Shown here: piece after piece, positions 46,064 through 54,286 of the stretch
Position numbering within the stretch: position 1 is the stretch's first letter
Layout of the letters: each line of letters starts with the position of its first letter
Assembly (NCBI RefSeq): GCF_011777495.1
Contig: NZ_JAATJS010000003.1
Location: 682,001-746,000, forward strand
DNA from: Microvirga terricola
GTDB taxonomy: Bacteria; Pseudomonadota; Alphaproteobacteria; Rhizobiales; Beijerinckiaceae
Direction of reading: 5' to 3'
DNA: 64,000 nucleotides
Program-made: the position numbers and the translations under genes
Notes under the pieces: model-generated
Seen by the model: the letters and a program-made list of their open reading frames with translations, nothing else
What the model was told of the DNA's origin: nothing
Databases searched by the model: none

Positions 46064-47391
46064 CCATACAGCTCCAAGACCTCGCAGCCTGTTTCGAGGG
46101 CGTCATTCCATCCATCATCGCCACGGCGGCGCCTGACGGCATGCCGAACATTTCCTACCTGTCGCATGTGGTGCTGGTCGATGACGAGCGCGTGGCGCTC
46201 TCCAACCAGTTCTTCTCCAAGACAGCCGCCAATGTGCGGGCAAACCCCGTCGCTGCGGTTCTCATCGTCACCCCCCGGGACGGTGCGCAGTATCAGCTCG
46301 ATGTGACGTTTGATCAGTCGCTCGATAGCGGTGACCTTTTCGACGACATGGCGGTCCATCTCCGGGCGACCAGTACGCAAATGGGCATGGGCGGGATCAT
46401 GCGGTTGCGCGGCGTCGACATCTACCGGGTGAGGGCGGTGCGTGCCGTTCCCTCTCCAGCCACGGCGGTGGCTGAACCATCGCCGGCGGCGAGCTTGCCC
46501 CTCGCGGCGGTGGCTGCAGCTACGCGCAGGATTTCGGAGGCGGTCGAGGTCAGCTCCATCGTCGACGCCGTTCTCGACGGTCTGCATAAGTTCAGCCATG
46601 CGATGTTGCTGCTGAAGGACCCCACATGCCAGCGCCTCGTCACTATCGGAAGCCGCGGCTATGGCCGCAGCGGCATCGGCTCCGAGGTGCCGGTCGGCGA
46701 GGGCGTGATCGGAACAGCGGCCTCGGAACGGCGGCCCGTGCGTGTCAGTGACATGAGCCGGCTTCGGCGCTTCGGCTCTGCGGTTCAGGCCTCGTCAAGC
46801 GATGAGAATCGGACACGCACCATCGCTCTGCCGGGGATACCGGATGCCATGAGTCAGGTGGCGCTGCCGATGGTCGTGCATGGCGTGCTGCGCGGCGTGC
46901 TGTTTCTTGAAAGCTCCAAGCGGCTCGCTTTCACCAAAGAGGACGAAGCGGGACTCGCGATTGTCGCAGCTCATGCGGCCGCAGCTCTTGCCCTTGCCGA
47001 GAGCGAAGCAGGCGAGGGACAGCCGGTCATGCAGCCTGCCCAAAACAATCTCGTGACCAGAGGGCAACCCTTCCGCGTCGTCCACTACGCCTATGATGAC
47101 AGTGTCTTCATCGACAATGAGTACCTGATCAAAGGCGTGCCCGGACGGCTGCTGACGCATCTGCTCCGCATTCATCTGCGCGAGGGGCGCACGGAGTTCA
47201 CGAACCGCGAAATCCGGCTCTCAGATGAATTGCGCCTGCCAGATATCAAGGACAACCTTGAAACCCGGCTCCTGCTGCTCCGGCGGCGACTTGAGGAGAA
47301 GGCTGCGCCCGTCCAGTTGCTTCGAATTGGTCGCGGCCGGGTTCGCTTGGAGTTGACGGCCCCTGCGATTCTGGAAGAGGCCGCGAACTAA
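46060..47391 (+). CDS. PNPOx-GAF-winged-helix three-domain protein, putative regulator
   Basis: The 443-residue protein has three parts. Residues 1-125 are a PNPOx-like split barrel (FEGVIPSIIATAAPDGMPN, SHVVLVDDERVALSNQFFSKTAANVRANP). Residues about 126-148 are an Ala/Pro-rich linker. Residues 150-312 are a GAF domain (ATRRISEAVEVSSIVDAVLDGL, GEGVIGTAASERRPVRVSDMSR, LPMVVHGVLRGVLFLES). Residues about 335-433 look like an OmpR/PhoB winged helix (SVFIDNEYLIKGVPGRLLTHLL, FTNREIRLSDELRLPDIKDNLETRLLLLRRRLEEK, ending IGRGRVRLEL). I infer a one-component transcription factor binding a flavin or haem. The CTAA array upstream is a likely target. The domain call for the C-terminus rests on pattern resemblance only. 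Confidence 0.75.
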   Translation: MTIQLQDLAACFEGVIPSIIATAAPDGMPNISYLSHVVLVDDERVALSNQFFSKTAANVRANPVAAVLIVTPRDGAQYQLDVTFDQSLDSGDLFDDMAVHLRATSTQMGMGGIMRLRGVDIYRVRAVRAVPSPATAVAEPSPAASLPLAAVAAATRRISEAVEVSSIVDAVLDGLHKFSHAMLLLKDPTCQRLVTIGSRGYGRSGIGSEVPVGEGVIGTAASERRPVRVSDMSRLRRFGSAVQASSSDENRTRTIALPGIPDAMSQVALPMVVHGVLRGVLFLESSKRLAFTKEDEAGLAIVAAHAAAALALAESEAGEGQPVMQPAQNNLVTRGQPFRVVHYAYDDSVFIDNEYLIKGVPGRLLTHLLRIHLREGRTEFTNREIRLSDELRLPDIKDNLETRLLLLRRRLEEKAAPVQLLRIGRGRVRLELTAPAILEEAAN

Positions 47392-47441
47392 GAGAGTAAC
47401 AATTCTCGCCTGATCGGATAAGGATTAGGAAAATCCTTCCA

Positions 47442-47725
47442 CCATTTCGCATTGGGAAGCCTCGCACGGACCAGGGCTACGTTCAGCCGGTCGACGGAAT
47501 CGAAATCCTGTTCGGCATCGTCGAGGGGACGCAGTCCGATCCGTGCCTGCTCGTGACGGCAGGCGTTCACGGATCCGCTGTCGGTGACGTGCTGGGGGAG
47601 ATCAAGGACGTGTTTGGAACAGTGCTGGCGACGGTGCGATCCGAGAAAGCGGGCTTCGTTCTCTATCGCCTCACCAGCCTTTCCGTGAACAAAGGCGAAG
47701 CCCTGCTCGGGGTCGGCACGCCGTT
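47442..47725 (+). pseudogene. Deleted AstE/AspA-family (M14-like) deacylase remnant
   Basis: A plus-strand frame, open from about 47400, reads RIGKPRTDQGYVQPVDGIEI, then GTQSDPCLLVTAGVHGS, then abruptly DVFGTVLATVRSEKAGFVLY and SLSVNKGEALLGVGTP. The first part matches the N-terminus of succinylglutamate desuccinylase/aspartoacylase-type enzymes, up to the metal-site histidine in AGVHGS. The second matches the C-terminal end of the same family. About 200 middle residues, including the Glu and other zinc-site parts, are missing. No proper start is evident. This is an internally deleted relic. It lies between the three-domain regulator gene and the RpiR gene and hints that the locus once held another N-acyl hydrolase. 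Confidence 0.6.
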
Positions 47726-47795
47726 CGAGACCCGATGCCATGCCGCCTTGTACCTGCTCTTGGGTGCGGGACGCCGCAGTCAGTGCAATCCGAAG

Positions 47796-48668
47796 TCACT
47801 CATGAAATGTCCAGAGGAGACTTTCGCTCAGCTCCTTCAACGCTTCGACAGCGTCGGGCCGTTCCCGCGCTACGGCCGTGATAATGGCATCCGCGAGTGC
47901 GAAGGTCGCCGATGGGGAGTTTGGCAGCATCCGGTTACGGGCCGGAGCAAACAGCGTCATGTCCGCGATGCGGGCAAGAGGGGATGTTGGTGCATCCGTG
48001 AGTGCCAGCACGAGTGCGCCGTGTTTTTTGGCGAGGGCCGTCAAATCGAGTGTTCGGCGCGAATAACGTGGCATGGAGATGGCGAGGACGAGATCGCCCG
48101 GCCCGGCCGACATCATCAGGCGAATGGCATGTTCCGGCCCGCCTCGTGAAGCCGCGAAGATCACGTTCGTGTCCAGATAGAGCGCCAACCCATCTTCGAG
48201 ATAGGCTGCAACATGGTGGCTTGCACCCGACCCCACGATAAAGATACGGCGGGCCTGCAGCAGGGCTTCGATGACCCGAGCGCAGACGCGCTCATCCAAC
48301 GTAGCGATCGTCTCTTCGAGATTGGCAGTCTGATCCTTCAACGCGGCGACAATCGTAGCGAATGTCGAGCCGGCGGCGGCGCGAGCGCCCGCAAGGCCGG
48401 CCACCGGCGCCATTGCAAGTTTAAGGGCCGACGAAAGGGCGCCACGAAATTCGCCATAGGAGCTATAGCCCAAGGCGCGCACGAAACGCGTCACGGTTGC
48501 CGTCGACGTGTCGCTCCGTCGGGCGAGGCCCTCAATCGTCATTGTTGCGGTGTCGAGCGGATTTCGTAGGACATAGTCCGCCGTCCTCCGGTGCGCGTCG
48601 CTGAGTGAGGGGTAGACGAGCGCGATCCGGTTGGCGAGGTCCGTCGTCGGTTTCAGAGTTTGAGACAT
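47796..48668 (-). CDS. RpiR/MurR-family transcriptional regulator
   Basis: This 290-residue regulator has an N-terminal HTH_6 domain (LVYPSLSDAHRRTADYVLRNPLDTATMTIEGLARRSDTSTATVTRFVRALGYSSYGEFRGAL) and a C-terminal SIS domain (IFIVGSGASHHVAAYLEDGLALYLDTNV, GPGDLVLAISMPRYSRRTLDLTALAKKHGALVLALTD). SIS domains usually bind phosphosugars, but RpiR members also control amino-acid and peptide genes. It is divergent from the ABC operon, with a palindromic site between, so it very likely governs that operon. Confidence 0.93.
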   Translation of the reverse strand: MSQTLKPTTDLANRIALVYPSLSDAHRRTADYVLRNPLDTATMTIEGLARRSDTSTATVTRFVRALGYSSYGEFRGALSSALKLAMAPVAGLAGARAAAGSTFATIVAALKDQTANLEETIATLDERVCARVIEALLQARRIFIVGSGASHHVAAYLEDGLALYLDTNVIFAASRGGPEHAIRLMMSAGPGDLVLAISMPRYSRRTLDLTALAKKHGALVLALTDAPTSPLARIADMTLFAPARNRMLPNSPSATFALADAIITAVARERPDAVEALKELSESLLWTFHE

Positions 48669-48684
48669 CCGGGCTCCGGGGAGA

Positions 48685-48725
48685 TTGACGTCAAAAAAAT
48701 TTCATGGTCTCATTTTCATGAAAAT
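48685..48725. promoter_or_regulatory. Candidate RpiR operator with ATTTTCATGAAAAT palindrome
   Basis: The divergent region contains the perfect 14-base palindrome ATTTTCATGAAAAT (48712-48725), the repeated half TTTCATG at 48700-48706 and 48714-48720 (14 bases apart), and a 10-base palindrome TTGACGTCAA at 48685-48694. RpiR-family sites are often of the TGAAA/TTTCA type. Its place 42 bases before the binding-protein start and 44 after the RpiR start fits control of both. Confidence 0.55.
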
Positions 48726-48766
48726 AAATCTGTCAAAAGACAGGCGCAAGGGAACGGAGAGAGATC

Positions 48767-50377
48767 ATGCGCAACCGTATCATGTTCGCGTTTGTTGCGG
48801 GCACCTGCTTGCTCAGCGCTCCTGCATGGGCCCAGTCCCTGCGGATCGCGCTCAGCTCGGAGCCGACGGCAATCGACCCACATTACCACGATCTGACGCC
48901 CAACAATGCCTTGGCGACGCATATCTTCGACAGTCTGACCAGGCAGGACGAGAAACAGGCGGTTTTGCCTAGCCTCGCGACGTCGTGGGAAAATGACGGC
49001 AAGAACCGCTGGACATTCAAGCTCCGTCAGGGAGTGACCTTCTCGAACGGTAAGCCCTTTACGGCGGAGGACGTGGTCTTCAGCTTCTGCCGGACCTTGA
49101 AGAACGAGACTGCGATTGCAGGCTCTTTCGCCGACATCACGGGCAACTTCACGGCTGTCGAGACGCCTGATTCGCACACCGTCGTCATCACGACGCAGGC
49201 ACCGGATCCGCTGCTGCCGAACTTTCTCTCCAGCATCGCCATCCTGAGCGCGTCCATCCTCCCGCACGACAAGCTGACCTTCGATGTCGCGAAGAATTGC
49301 GGGGTCACCGGAACGTGGCCCGTGGTCGGTGACTTCAACGACGGCAAGCTCGCCATCGGCACAGGCCCCTACAAGTTTAAGAGCTATACGAAGGGTACGA
49401 GCATCGAGCTCGAGCGCAACGAGAAGTACTGGGGCCCGGCAGAGCCCTGGGCCAGCGTGAGCTTCGTGCCCGTTCCCAACGCCGGCCCGCGTCTCGCAGG
49501 CCTGCTCGCCGGCGATTACGACGTGATCGAGAATCCGGCCGCGCGCGACGTCGCCCGCATCAAAGACGACAAGCGCTTCGGTTATGTCATCACTCCGTCG
49601 ACGCGCGTGATCTACTTCCAGCTTGATGTGGATCGCGAGCCGAGCCCCTTCGTGAAGGCCGACAACGGCAAGAACCCGCTCAAGGATCCGCGCGTGCGCA
49701 AGGCGATGTCGCTGGCGATCGATCGCGACGCCATCGTCAAGCGCATCATGGACGGTGCGGCCGAACCGGCCTATCAGTTCTTGCCCACCGGCATGTTCGG
49801 CGCGCTGTCGAACCCGCCTAAGCTGGACTTTAACCCTGCCGAAGCGAAGAAGCTCCTGACTGAGGCTGGATATCCGAACGGCTTCCAGGTCACGCTCTCG
49901 TCGACCAATGATCGTTACATCAACGACAGCCAGATCACGCAGGCGGTCGCGCAGTATCTGACTCAGGTCGGCATCCGCGCCGATGTGGACGCCATGGCGC
50001 GCGCCATCTACTTCCCGCGCCGCTCCAAGAAGGAGTTCAGCGTGGCGATCGGTGGCTGGGGCTCCACGAGCGGTGAAGCGTCCTCCTTCTTGAAGCAATG
50101 GGCTGCGACGCCGGATGAGGCGAAGACCATCGGCGGCTCGAACTACGGCGGCTATGCCAATCCGGAATTCGACAAGCTGATCCGCACGGCCATCACCACC
50201 CTCGATGACGCCAAGCGGTCCGAGCTTCTTCAGCAGGCCGGCGTGAAGGTTCTCGAAGGCGGCGCGTTCATCCCGCTGCATTTCGAAAGCACCGTCTGGG
50301 CTTACAAGTCCAACCTGACCTATCTCGGCCGCGCGGACCAATTCACGATGGCCATGCAGGTCAAGCCGGCGAAGTAA
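48767..50377 (+). CDS. Peptide/nickel-type (family 5) solute-binding protein
   Basis: The 536-residue periplasmic protein has a signal peptide (MRNRIMFAFVAGTCLLSAPAWAQ) and the family-5 signature PTAIDPHYHDLTPNNALATHIFDSLTRQDEK, WTFKLRQGVTFSNGKPFTAEDVVFSF, and RKAMSLAIDRDAIVKRIMDG. Such proteins carry di- and oligopeptides, opines, glutathione or acylated compounds. It is first in a seven-gene operon, with two permeases, two ATPases and two hydrolases. The substrate is unknown. Confidence 0.94.
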   Translation: MRNRIMFAFVAGTCLLSAPAWAQSLRIALSSEPTAIDPHYHDLTPNNALATHIFDSLTRQDEKQAVLPSLATSWENDGKNRWTFKLRQGVTFSNGKPFTAEDVVFSFCRTLKNETAIAGSFADITGNFTAVETPDSHTVVITTQAPDPLLPNFLSSIAILSASILPHDKLTFDVAKNCGVTGTWPVVGDFNDGKLAIGTGPYKFKSYTKGTSIELERNEKYWGPAEPWASVSFVPVPNAGPRLAGLLAGDYDVIENPAARDVARIKDDKRFGYVITPSTRVIYFQLDVDREPSPFVKADNGKNPLKDPRVRKAMSLAIDRDAIVKRIMDGAAEPAYQFLPTGMFGALSNPPKLDFNPAEAKKLLTEAGYPNGFQVTLSSTNDRYINDSQITQAVAQYLTQVGIRADVDAMARAIYFPRRSKKEFSVAIGGWGSTSGEASSFLKQWAATPDEAKTIGGSNYGGYANPEFDKLIRTAITTLDDAKRSELLQQAGVKVLEGGAFIPLHFESTVWAYKSNLTYLGRADQFTMAMQVKPAK

Positions 50378-50419
50378 CTCCGTAATAAACGAAACCGCGA
50401 GTAGACTAGGACGCATGCA

Positions 50420-51397
50420 ATGACGGCCTACATTTTGCAGCGCCTGATCCAGAGTGTTCTGGTTCTACTCGCGGTTTCGATTGTGGTCTTTCTCGCCGTC
50501 TACGGCATCGGAGACCCGATTGAACTTCTGGTTCCTCCGCAAGTCAGCGCCGCCGAGCGCGCGGCGATGATCCGTCGCCTCGGGCTCGACCTGCCGGTTT
50601 GGCAGCAATACCTCTCCTTCCTGGGCAATGCGCTCAAGGGCGATCTCGGGCGCTCGTTCGTCCACGGTGTGCCGGCTGCCGGATTGATCCTGGCGAGGCT
50701 GCCCGCCACCTTTGAACTCGTTCTCTTGGCCATGAGCGGAGCGGCGCTCATCGGCGTGCCGCTCGGCCTCCTCGCGGGGCTCAATCCCGAGAGTCGCCCC
50801 AGCCGCGCGATCATGGCTGGCACGATCCTCGGCTTTTCCCTTCCGAGCTTCTGGAAAGGCATGATGCTGGTCCTGCTCTTCAGCGTTGCGCTCGGCTGGT
50901 TGCCGACCGCGGGACGGGGCGAGACGGTTTCACTTTTCGGCATCCAAACGAGTTTGCTGACGCTCGATGGCATCAGGCATCTCATCCTGCCCGCACTCAA
51001 CCTCGCCATTCCCAACATGGCGCTGATGGTCCGGCTCGTCGCCGCGGGAACGACGGAAGCGATGACGCAGGACTATGTCAAATATGCACGCGCCAAAGGC
51101 GTCCGCCGCAAACGCATCGTCGGACGGCATGTGTTGCGCAACATCTTGATTCCGGTCGTCACGGTGGCCGGCATGGAATTTGGTAGCCTGGTCGCCTTCT
51201 CGACGATCACCGAGACGGTGTTCGCATGGCCGGGCATGGGCAAGCTCCTCATCGACAGCATCTATCATCTGGATCGGCCGGTCGTCGTCGCATACGTGAT
51301 GCTCGCGACCTTGCTGTTCGTGGCCGTCAATTTCCTCGTCGACGTTCTTTACGCGGCGCTCGATCCACGCGTGAAGCTGACGGGAGAAATGGCATGA
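50420..51397 (+). CDS. Peptide-type ABC permease, DppB-like
   Basis: The 325-residue DppB/OppB-type permease starts with YILQRLIQSVLVLLAVSIVVFLAVYGIGDPIELL and has the coupling loop TQDYVKYARAKGVRRKRIVGRHVLRNILIPV (about residues 213-244). It is 42 bases after the binding-protein gene and overlaps the next permease by four bases (ATGA). Confidence 0.94.
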   Translation: MTAYILQRLIQSVLVLLAVSIVVFLAVYGIGDPIELLVPPQVSAAERAAMIRRLGLDLPVWQQYLSFLGNALKGDLGRSFVHGVPAAGLILARLPATFELVLLAMSGAALIGVPLGLLAGLNPESRPSRAIMAGTILGFSLPSFWKGMMLVLLFSVALGWLPTAGRGETVSLFGIQTSLLTLDGIRHLILPALNLAIPNMALMVRLVAAGTTEAMTQDYVKYARAKGVRRKRIVGRHVLRNILIPVVTVAGMEFGSLVAFSTITETVFAWPGMGKLLIDSIYHLDRPVVVAYVMLATLLFVAVNFLVDVLYAALDPRVKLTGEMA

Positions 51398-52305
51398 GCC
51401 TATCGAAATCGGTTGCGCCGGTTGTGGCGGCTAATGCCGACACGCCGTTGCGAACGAAGGTTTTGCGTCGGATTCGGAGCCGTCCCACGACGCGTGGCGC
51501 CGTGATCCTGCTGGGCGTCTTCGTCCTTCTTGCGGTGCTCGCTCCCCTCATCGCTCCGCAAAATCCGCACGACCTCGCATCGCTTAGCGTGATGGACAAC
51601 CGCCTGGAGCCTGGCTCCCGGGGAATGACCGGAATAACGTACTGGCTCGGCACCGATGCCCAAGGCCGAGATATGCTCAGCGCAATCCTGTACGGGCTTC
51701 GGACCAGTCTTCTCGTCGGCCTCTTGTCCTCCGCCGGCGCGCTCGCCATCGGCATCGCTGCAGGACTTTTCGCCGCACAGTTCGGAGGAGCCGTCGACGC
51801 GGCGATCATGCGCGTCGTGGACTTCATGCTCGGCTTCCCGTCGATTCTTATCGCCCTCGTCCTGCTCGCTTCCATCGGGCGAGGCGTCGATAAGGTGATC
51901 ATCGCGATCATCCTGGTGCAATGGGCGCAGTATGCCCGCCTGATGCGAGCCGCAGCGCTCGTCGAGCGGCGCAAGGAATACATCGAGGCGGCGGTGAATT
52001 TCGGTCTGCCCACGCCCCACATCATGCTGGCGCATCTTTTGCCGAACTCCGTCGGATCGGTGCTTGTCGTGACGACGATCAACATCGCGGGAGCCATCAC
52101 GCTGGAGGCAACGCTGTCTTTCCTCGGCGTCGGTGTACCGGTGACGCAACCCTCTCTCGGCCTTCTGATCGCCAATGGGTTCGAGTTCCTGCTCTCCGGA
52201 GAATACTGGATTGCCGCGTTCCCCGGCATCGCGCTCGTGTTGCTGATCATGTCGCTCAACCTCGTAGGCGATCGCCTGCGCCGCAGCTTCAACGTGAGGA
52301 CCTGA
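51394..52305 (+). CDS. Peptide-type ABC permease, DppC-like
   Basis: The 303-residue DppC/OppC-type permease has the usual first helix RGAVILLGVFVLLAVLAPLIAP, the YWLGTDAQGRDMLSAILYGLRTSL motif and the coupling loop RRKEYIEAAVNFGLPTPHIMLAHLLPN. The ATG at 51394 overlaps the previous stop; the larger open frame upstream belongs to a different phase. It shares one base with the next start (TGATG). Confidence 0.94.
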   Translation: MSLSKSVAPVVAANADTPLRTKVLRRIRSRPTTRGAVILLGVFVLLAVLAPLIAPQNPHDLASLSVMDNRLEPGSRGMTGITYWLGTDAQGRDMLSAILYGLRTSLLVGLLSSAGALAIGIAAGLFAAQFGGAVDAAIMRVVDFMLGFPSILIALVLLASIGRGVDKVIIAIILVQWAQYARLMRAAALVERRKEYIEAAVNFGLPTPHIMLAHLLPNSVGSVLVVTTINIAGAITLEATLSFLGVGVPVTQPSLGLLIANGFEFLLSGEYWIAAFPGIALVLLIMSLNLVGDRLRRSFNVRT

Positions 52306-53285
52306 TGACGTTGCCGCTGCTCGAAGTTCGCGGTCTCAAGACCGTGTTTCATGACCTTGCGGGTGCTTGGCCTGCCGTGGATGGGGTCGATCTCCTCGTG
52401 CATCCGGGGGAGATCCTCGGGCTTGTCGGCGAGTCGGGATCCGGCAAATCTGTGACCGGCTTCTCGCTGGTTCAGTTGATCGATCCCCCGGGCGAGGTCG
52501 TCTCCGGCGATGTGCTGTTCAAGGGTGAAGACCTGCGGTCGGCGTCCGAAGAGCGGTTGCGCAGCCTGCGCGGCGACCGCATTGCAATGATCTTTCAGGA
52601 TCCGCTCATGACGCTCAACCCGGTGCTGAGCATCGGTGAGCAAATGTGCGAGGCCATCCAGGAGCATCGCAACTGCAGCAGGCAGGACGCGTTGAAGGAG
52701 GCCTCGCGGGCGCTCTCGCGTGTCGGCATCTCGTCTCCTGAAGCCCGTCTCAAGCAATTCCCGCACGAGTTCTCGGGCGGCATGCGCCAGCGGGTTGCGA
52801 TTGCAACGGCGCTCCTGAACGAGCCGGACCTGATCATCGCAGATGAGCCGACAACGGCGCTGGACGTCACGATCCAGAGCCAGATCCTGTTCGAGGTCCA
52901 GAAACTCAGCCGCGAGACCGGCACGGCGGTGATCTGGATCACGCACGATCTCGCCGTCGTCGCTGAGCTCGCAGACCGTGTCGCGGTGATGTATGCCGGG
53001 CGGATCGTCGAGACGGGAACCGTGGACGACGTTTTGGATCGGCCCCGTCACCCCTATACCGTCGGTCTCCTCGGCTCTTCCGCAGCATCGGCCTCTCCCG
53101 GCGAGCGGCTGAAGCAGATCAACGGGGCCGCTCCCAGCATCTCCGCGCGTCCCAGTGGATGCCCGTTCCGTCCGCGCTGTGAGCGCGCTCTTGCCGTCTG
53201 CGAGCAGATCGACCCGTCGCCCCAGATCCTGGACGGACACGGTTATCGCTGCCACAACCCAGTGCCTGAGGGCAGTGCTCTATGA
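52305..53285 (+). CDS. Peptide-type ABC ATPase, DppD-like
   Basis: The 326-residue ATPase has Walker A LVGESGSGKSVTGFSLVQL, signature EFSGGMRQRVAIATALL and Walker B LIIADEPTTALDVTIQSQ, plus the C-terminal oligopeptide ATPase extension with four cysteines (SGCPFRPRCERALAVCEQ, GYRCHNP) that carry an iron-sulphur site in this group. Start 52305 follows GAGGACC. Confidence 0.93.
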   Translation: MTLPLLEVRGLKTVFHDLAGAWPAVDGVDLLVHPGEILGLVGESGSGKSVTGFSLVQLIDPPGEVVSGDVLFKGEDLRSASEERLRSLRGDRIAMIFQDPLMTLNPVLSIGEQMCEAIQEHRNCSRQDALKEASRALSRVGISSPEARLKQFPHEFSGGMRQRVAIATALLNEPDLIIADEPTTALDVTIQSQILFEVQKLSRETGTAVIWITHDLAVVAELADRVAVMYAGRIVETGTVDDVLDRPRHPYTVGLLGSSAASASPGERLKQINGAAPSISARPSGCPFRPRCERALAVCEQIDPSPQILDGHGYRCHNPVPEGSAL

Positions 53286-54286
53286 CCGTGCCCTTTTTCG
53301 AATTGCGAGGTGTGAAGAAGCACTTCCGCAGCAAGTCGACATTTGCGCAACGCCTCCTCGCAGCGACGGGACAGGCGCCGCCGCCTCCCGTTCTGCGTGC
53401 AGTCGATGGCGTCGATCTCAGCGTGATGCGAGGAGAAGTGCTTGGGCTTGTCGGCGAGTCCGGCTGCGGCAAGTCGACTCTCGCGCGGATTGCGACCGGA
53501 ATTTCCGCAGCGAGCGCCGGAGATGTCGTCTATGACGGGCGCCCGGTCGTTCAGCTCCGGGGCAAGGAGCGATTGGACTTCCTGCTCAAGGTCCAGATGG
53601 TTTTCCAGGACCCTTACGCCTCTCTCAATCCGCGCATGCAGGTGCACCGCATCGTCGGAGAGGCATTGCGCGTCCACCGCTTACTGCCGAAGAACGAGAT
53701 CGATGCGGCGGTGGACAAGGCGCTGACCGAGGTTGGCCTCGATCTCGCCTACCGCAACCGGTATCCGCATCAGTTCTCCGGCGGCCAGCGTCAGCGCATC
53801 GGCATCGCTCGGGCGCTTGCGGTGAATCCCGATTTCCTGGTTTGTGACGAGCCGGTCTCTGCGCTGGATGTCTCGATCCAGGCGCAGGTCATCAACTTGT
53901 TCATGGATGTCCGCGAACGGCGTGGGCTGACTTACCTGTTCGTCAGCCATGATCTCGGAATCGTCCGGCATATCAGCGACCGGGTCGCGATCATGTATCT
54001 TGGACGAATTGTCGAAATCGGACCGGCTTCCGCCGTCTTCGACAAACCAGCGCATCCCTATAGTGCTGCGCTCATTGCCGCGAGCCCCTCGGCAGCACGT
54101 CGCAAGCGCGATTTTCAGCCGCTCAAGGGAGAGTTACCATCCCCTCTGGCGCCGCCGACCGGTTGCCCGTTCCACCCCCGCTGCGAACACGCCATGTCGA
54201 AATGCCGTGAGGTCCGCCCGGTCCTGCAAGAGATCGCGCCCGGACGCAGCGCTGCCTGCCATTTGCACACTTCGGATAACGCATGA
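53282..54286 (+). CDS. Peptide-type ABC ATPase, DppF-like
   Basis: The 334-residue second ATPase has Walker A LVGESGCGKSTLARIATG, signature QFSGGQRQRIGIARALA and Walker B FLVCDEPVSALDVSIQAQ, followed by the C-terminal extension TGCPFHPRCEHAMSKCRE. An atypical N-terminal insert of about 20 residues (STFAQRLLAATGQAPPPP) precedes AVDGVDLSVMRGE, common in DppF/OppF. It overlaps the previous gene by four bases and the next by four. Confidence 0.93.
   Translation: MTVPFFELRGVKKHFRSKSTFAQRLLAATGQAPPPPVLRAVDGVDLSVMRGEVLGLVGESGCGKSTLARIATGISAASAGDVVYDGRPVVQLRGKERLDFLLKVQMVFQDPYASLNPRMQVHRIVGEALRVHRLLPKNEIDAAVDKALTEVGLDLAYRNRYPHQFSGGQRQRIGIARALAVNPDFLVCDEPVSALDVSIQAQVINLFMDVRERRGLTYLFVSHDLGIVRHISDRVAIMYLGRIVEIGPASAVFDKPAHPYSAALIAASPSAARRKRDFQPLKGELPSPLAPPTGCPFHPRCEHAMSKCREVRPVLQEIAPGRSAACHLHTSDNA

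Noticed and set aside
47388..47741. 117-codon minus-strand frame after the three-domain regulator gene
   Set aside because: It is antisense to the AstE/AspA-like relic, whose plus-strand family motifs are convincing.
47726..48149. Plus-strand continuation of the pseudogene frame
   Set aside because: It runs antisense through the RpiR gene with no family features beyond the deacylase C-terminus.
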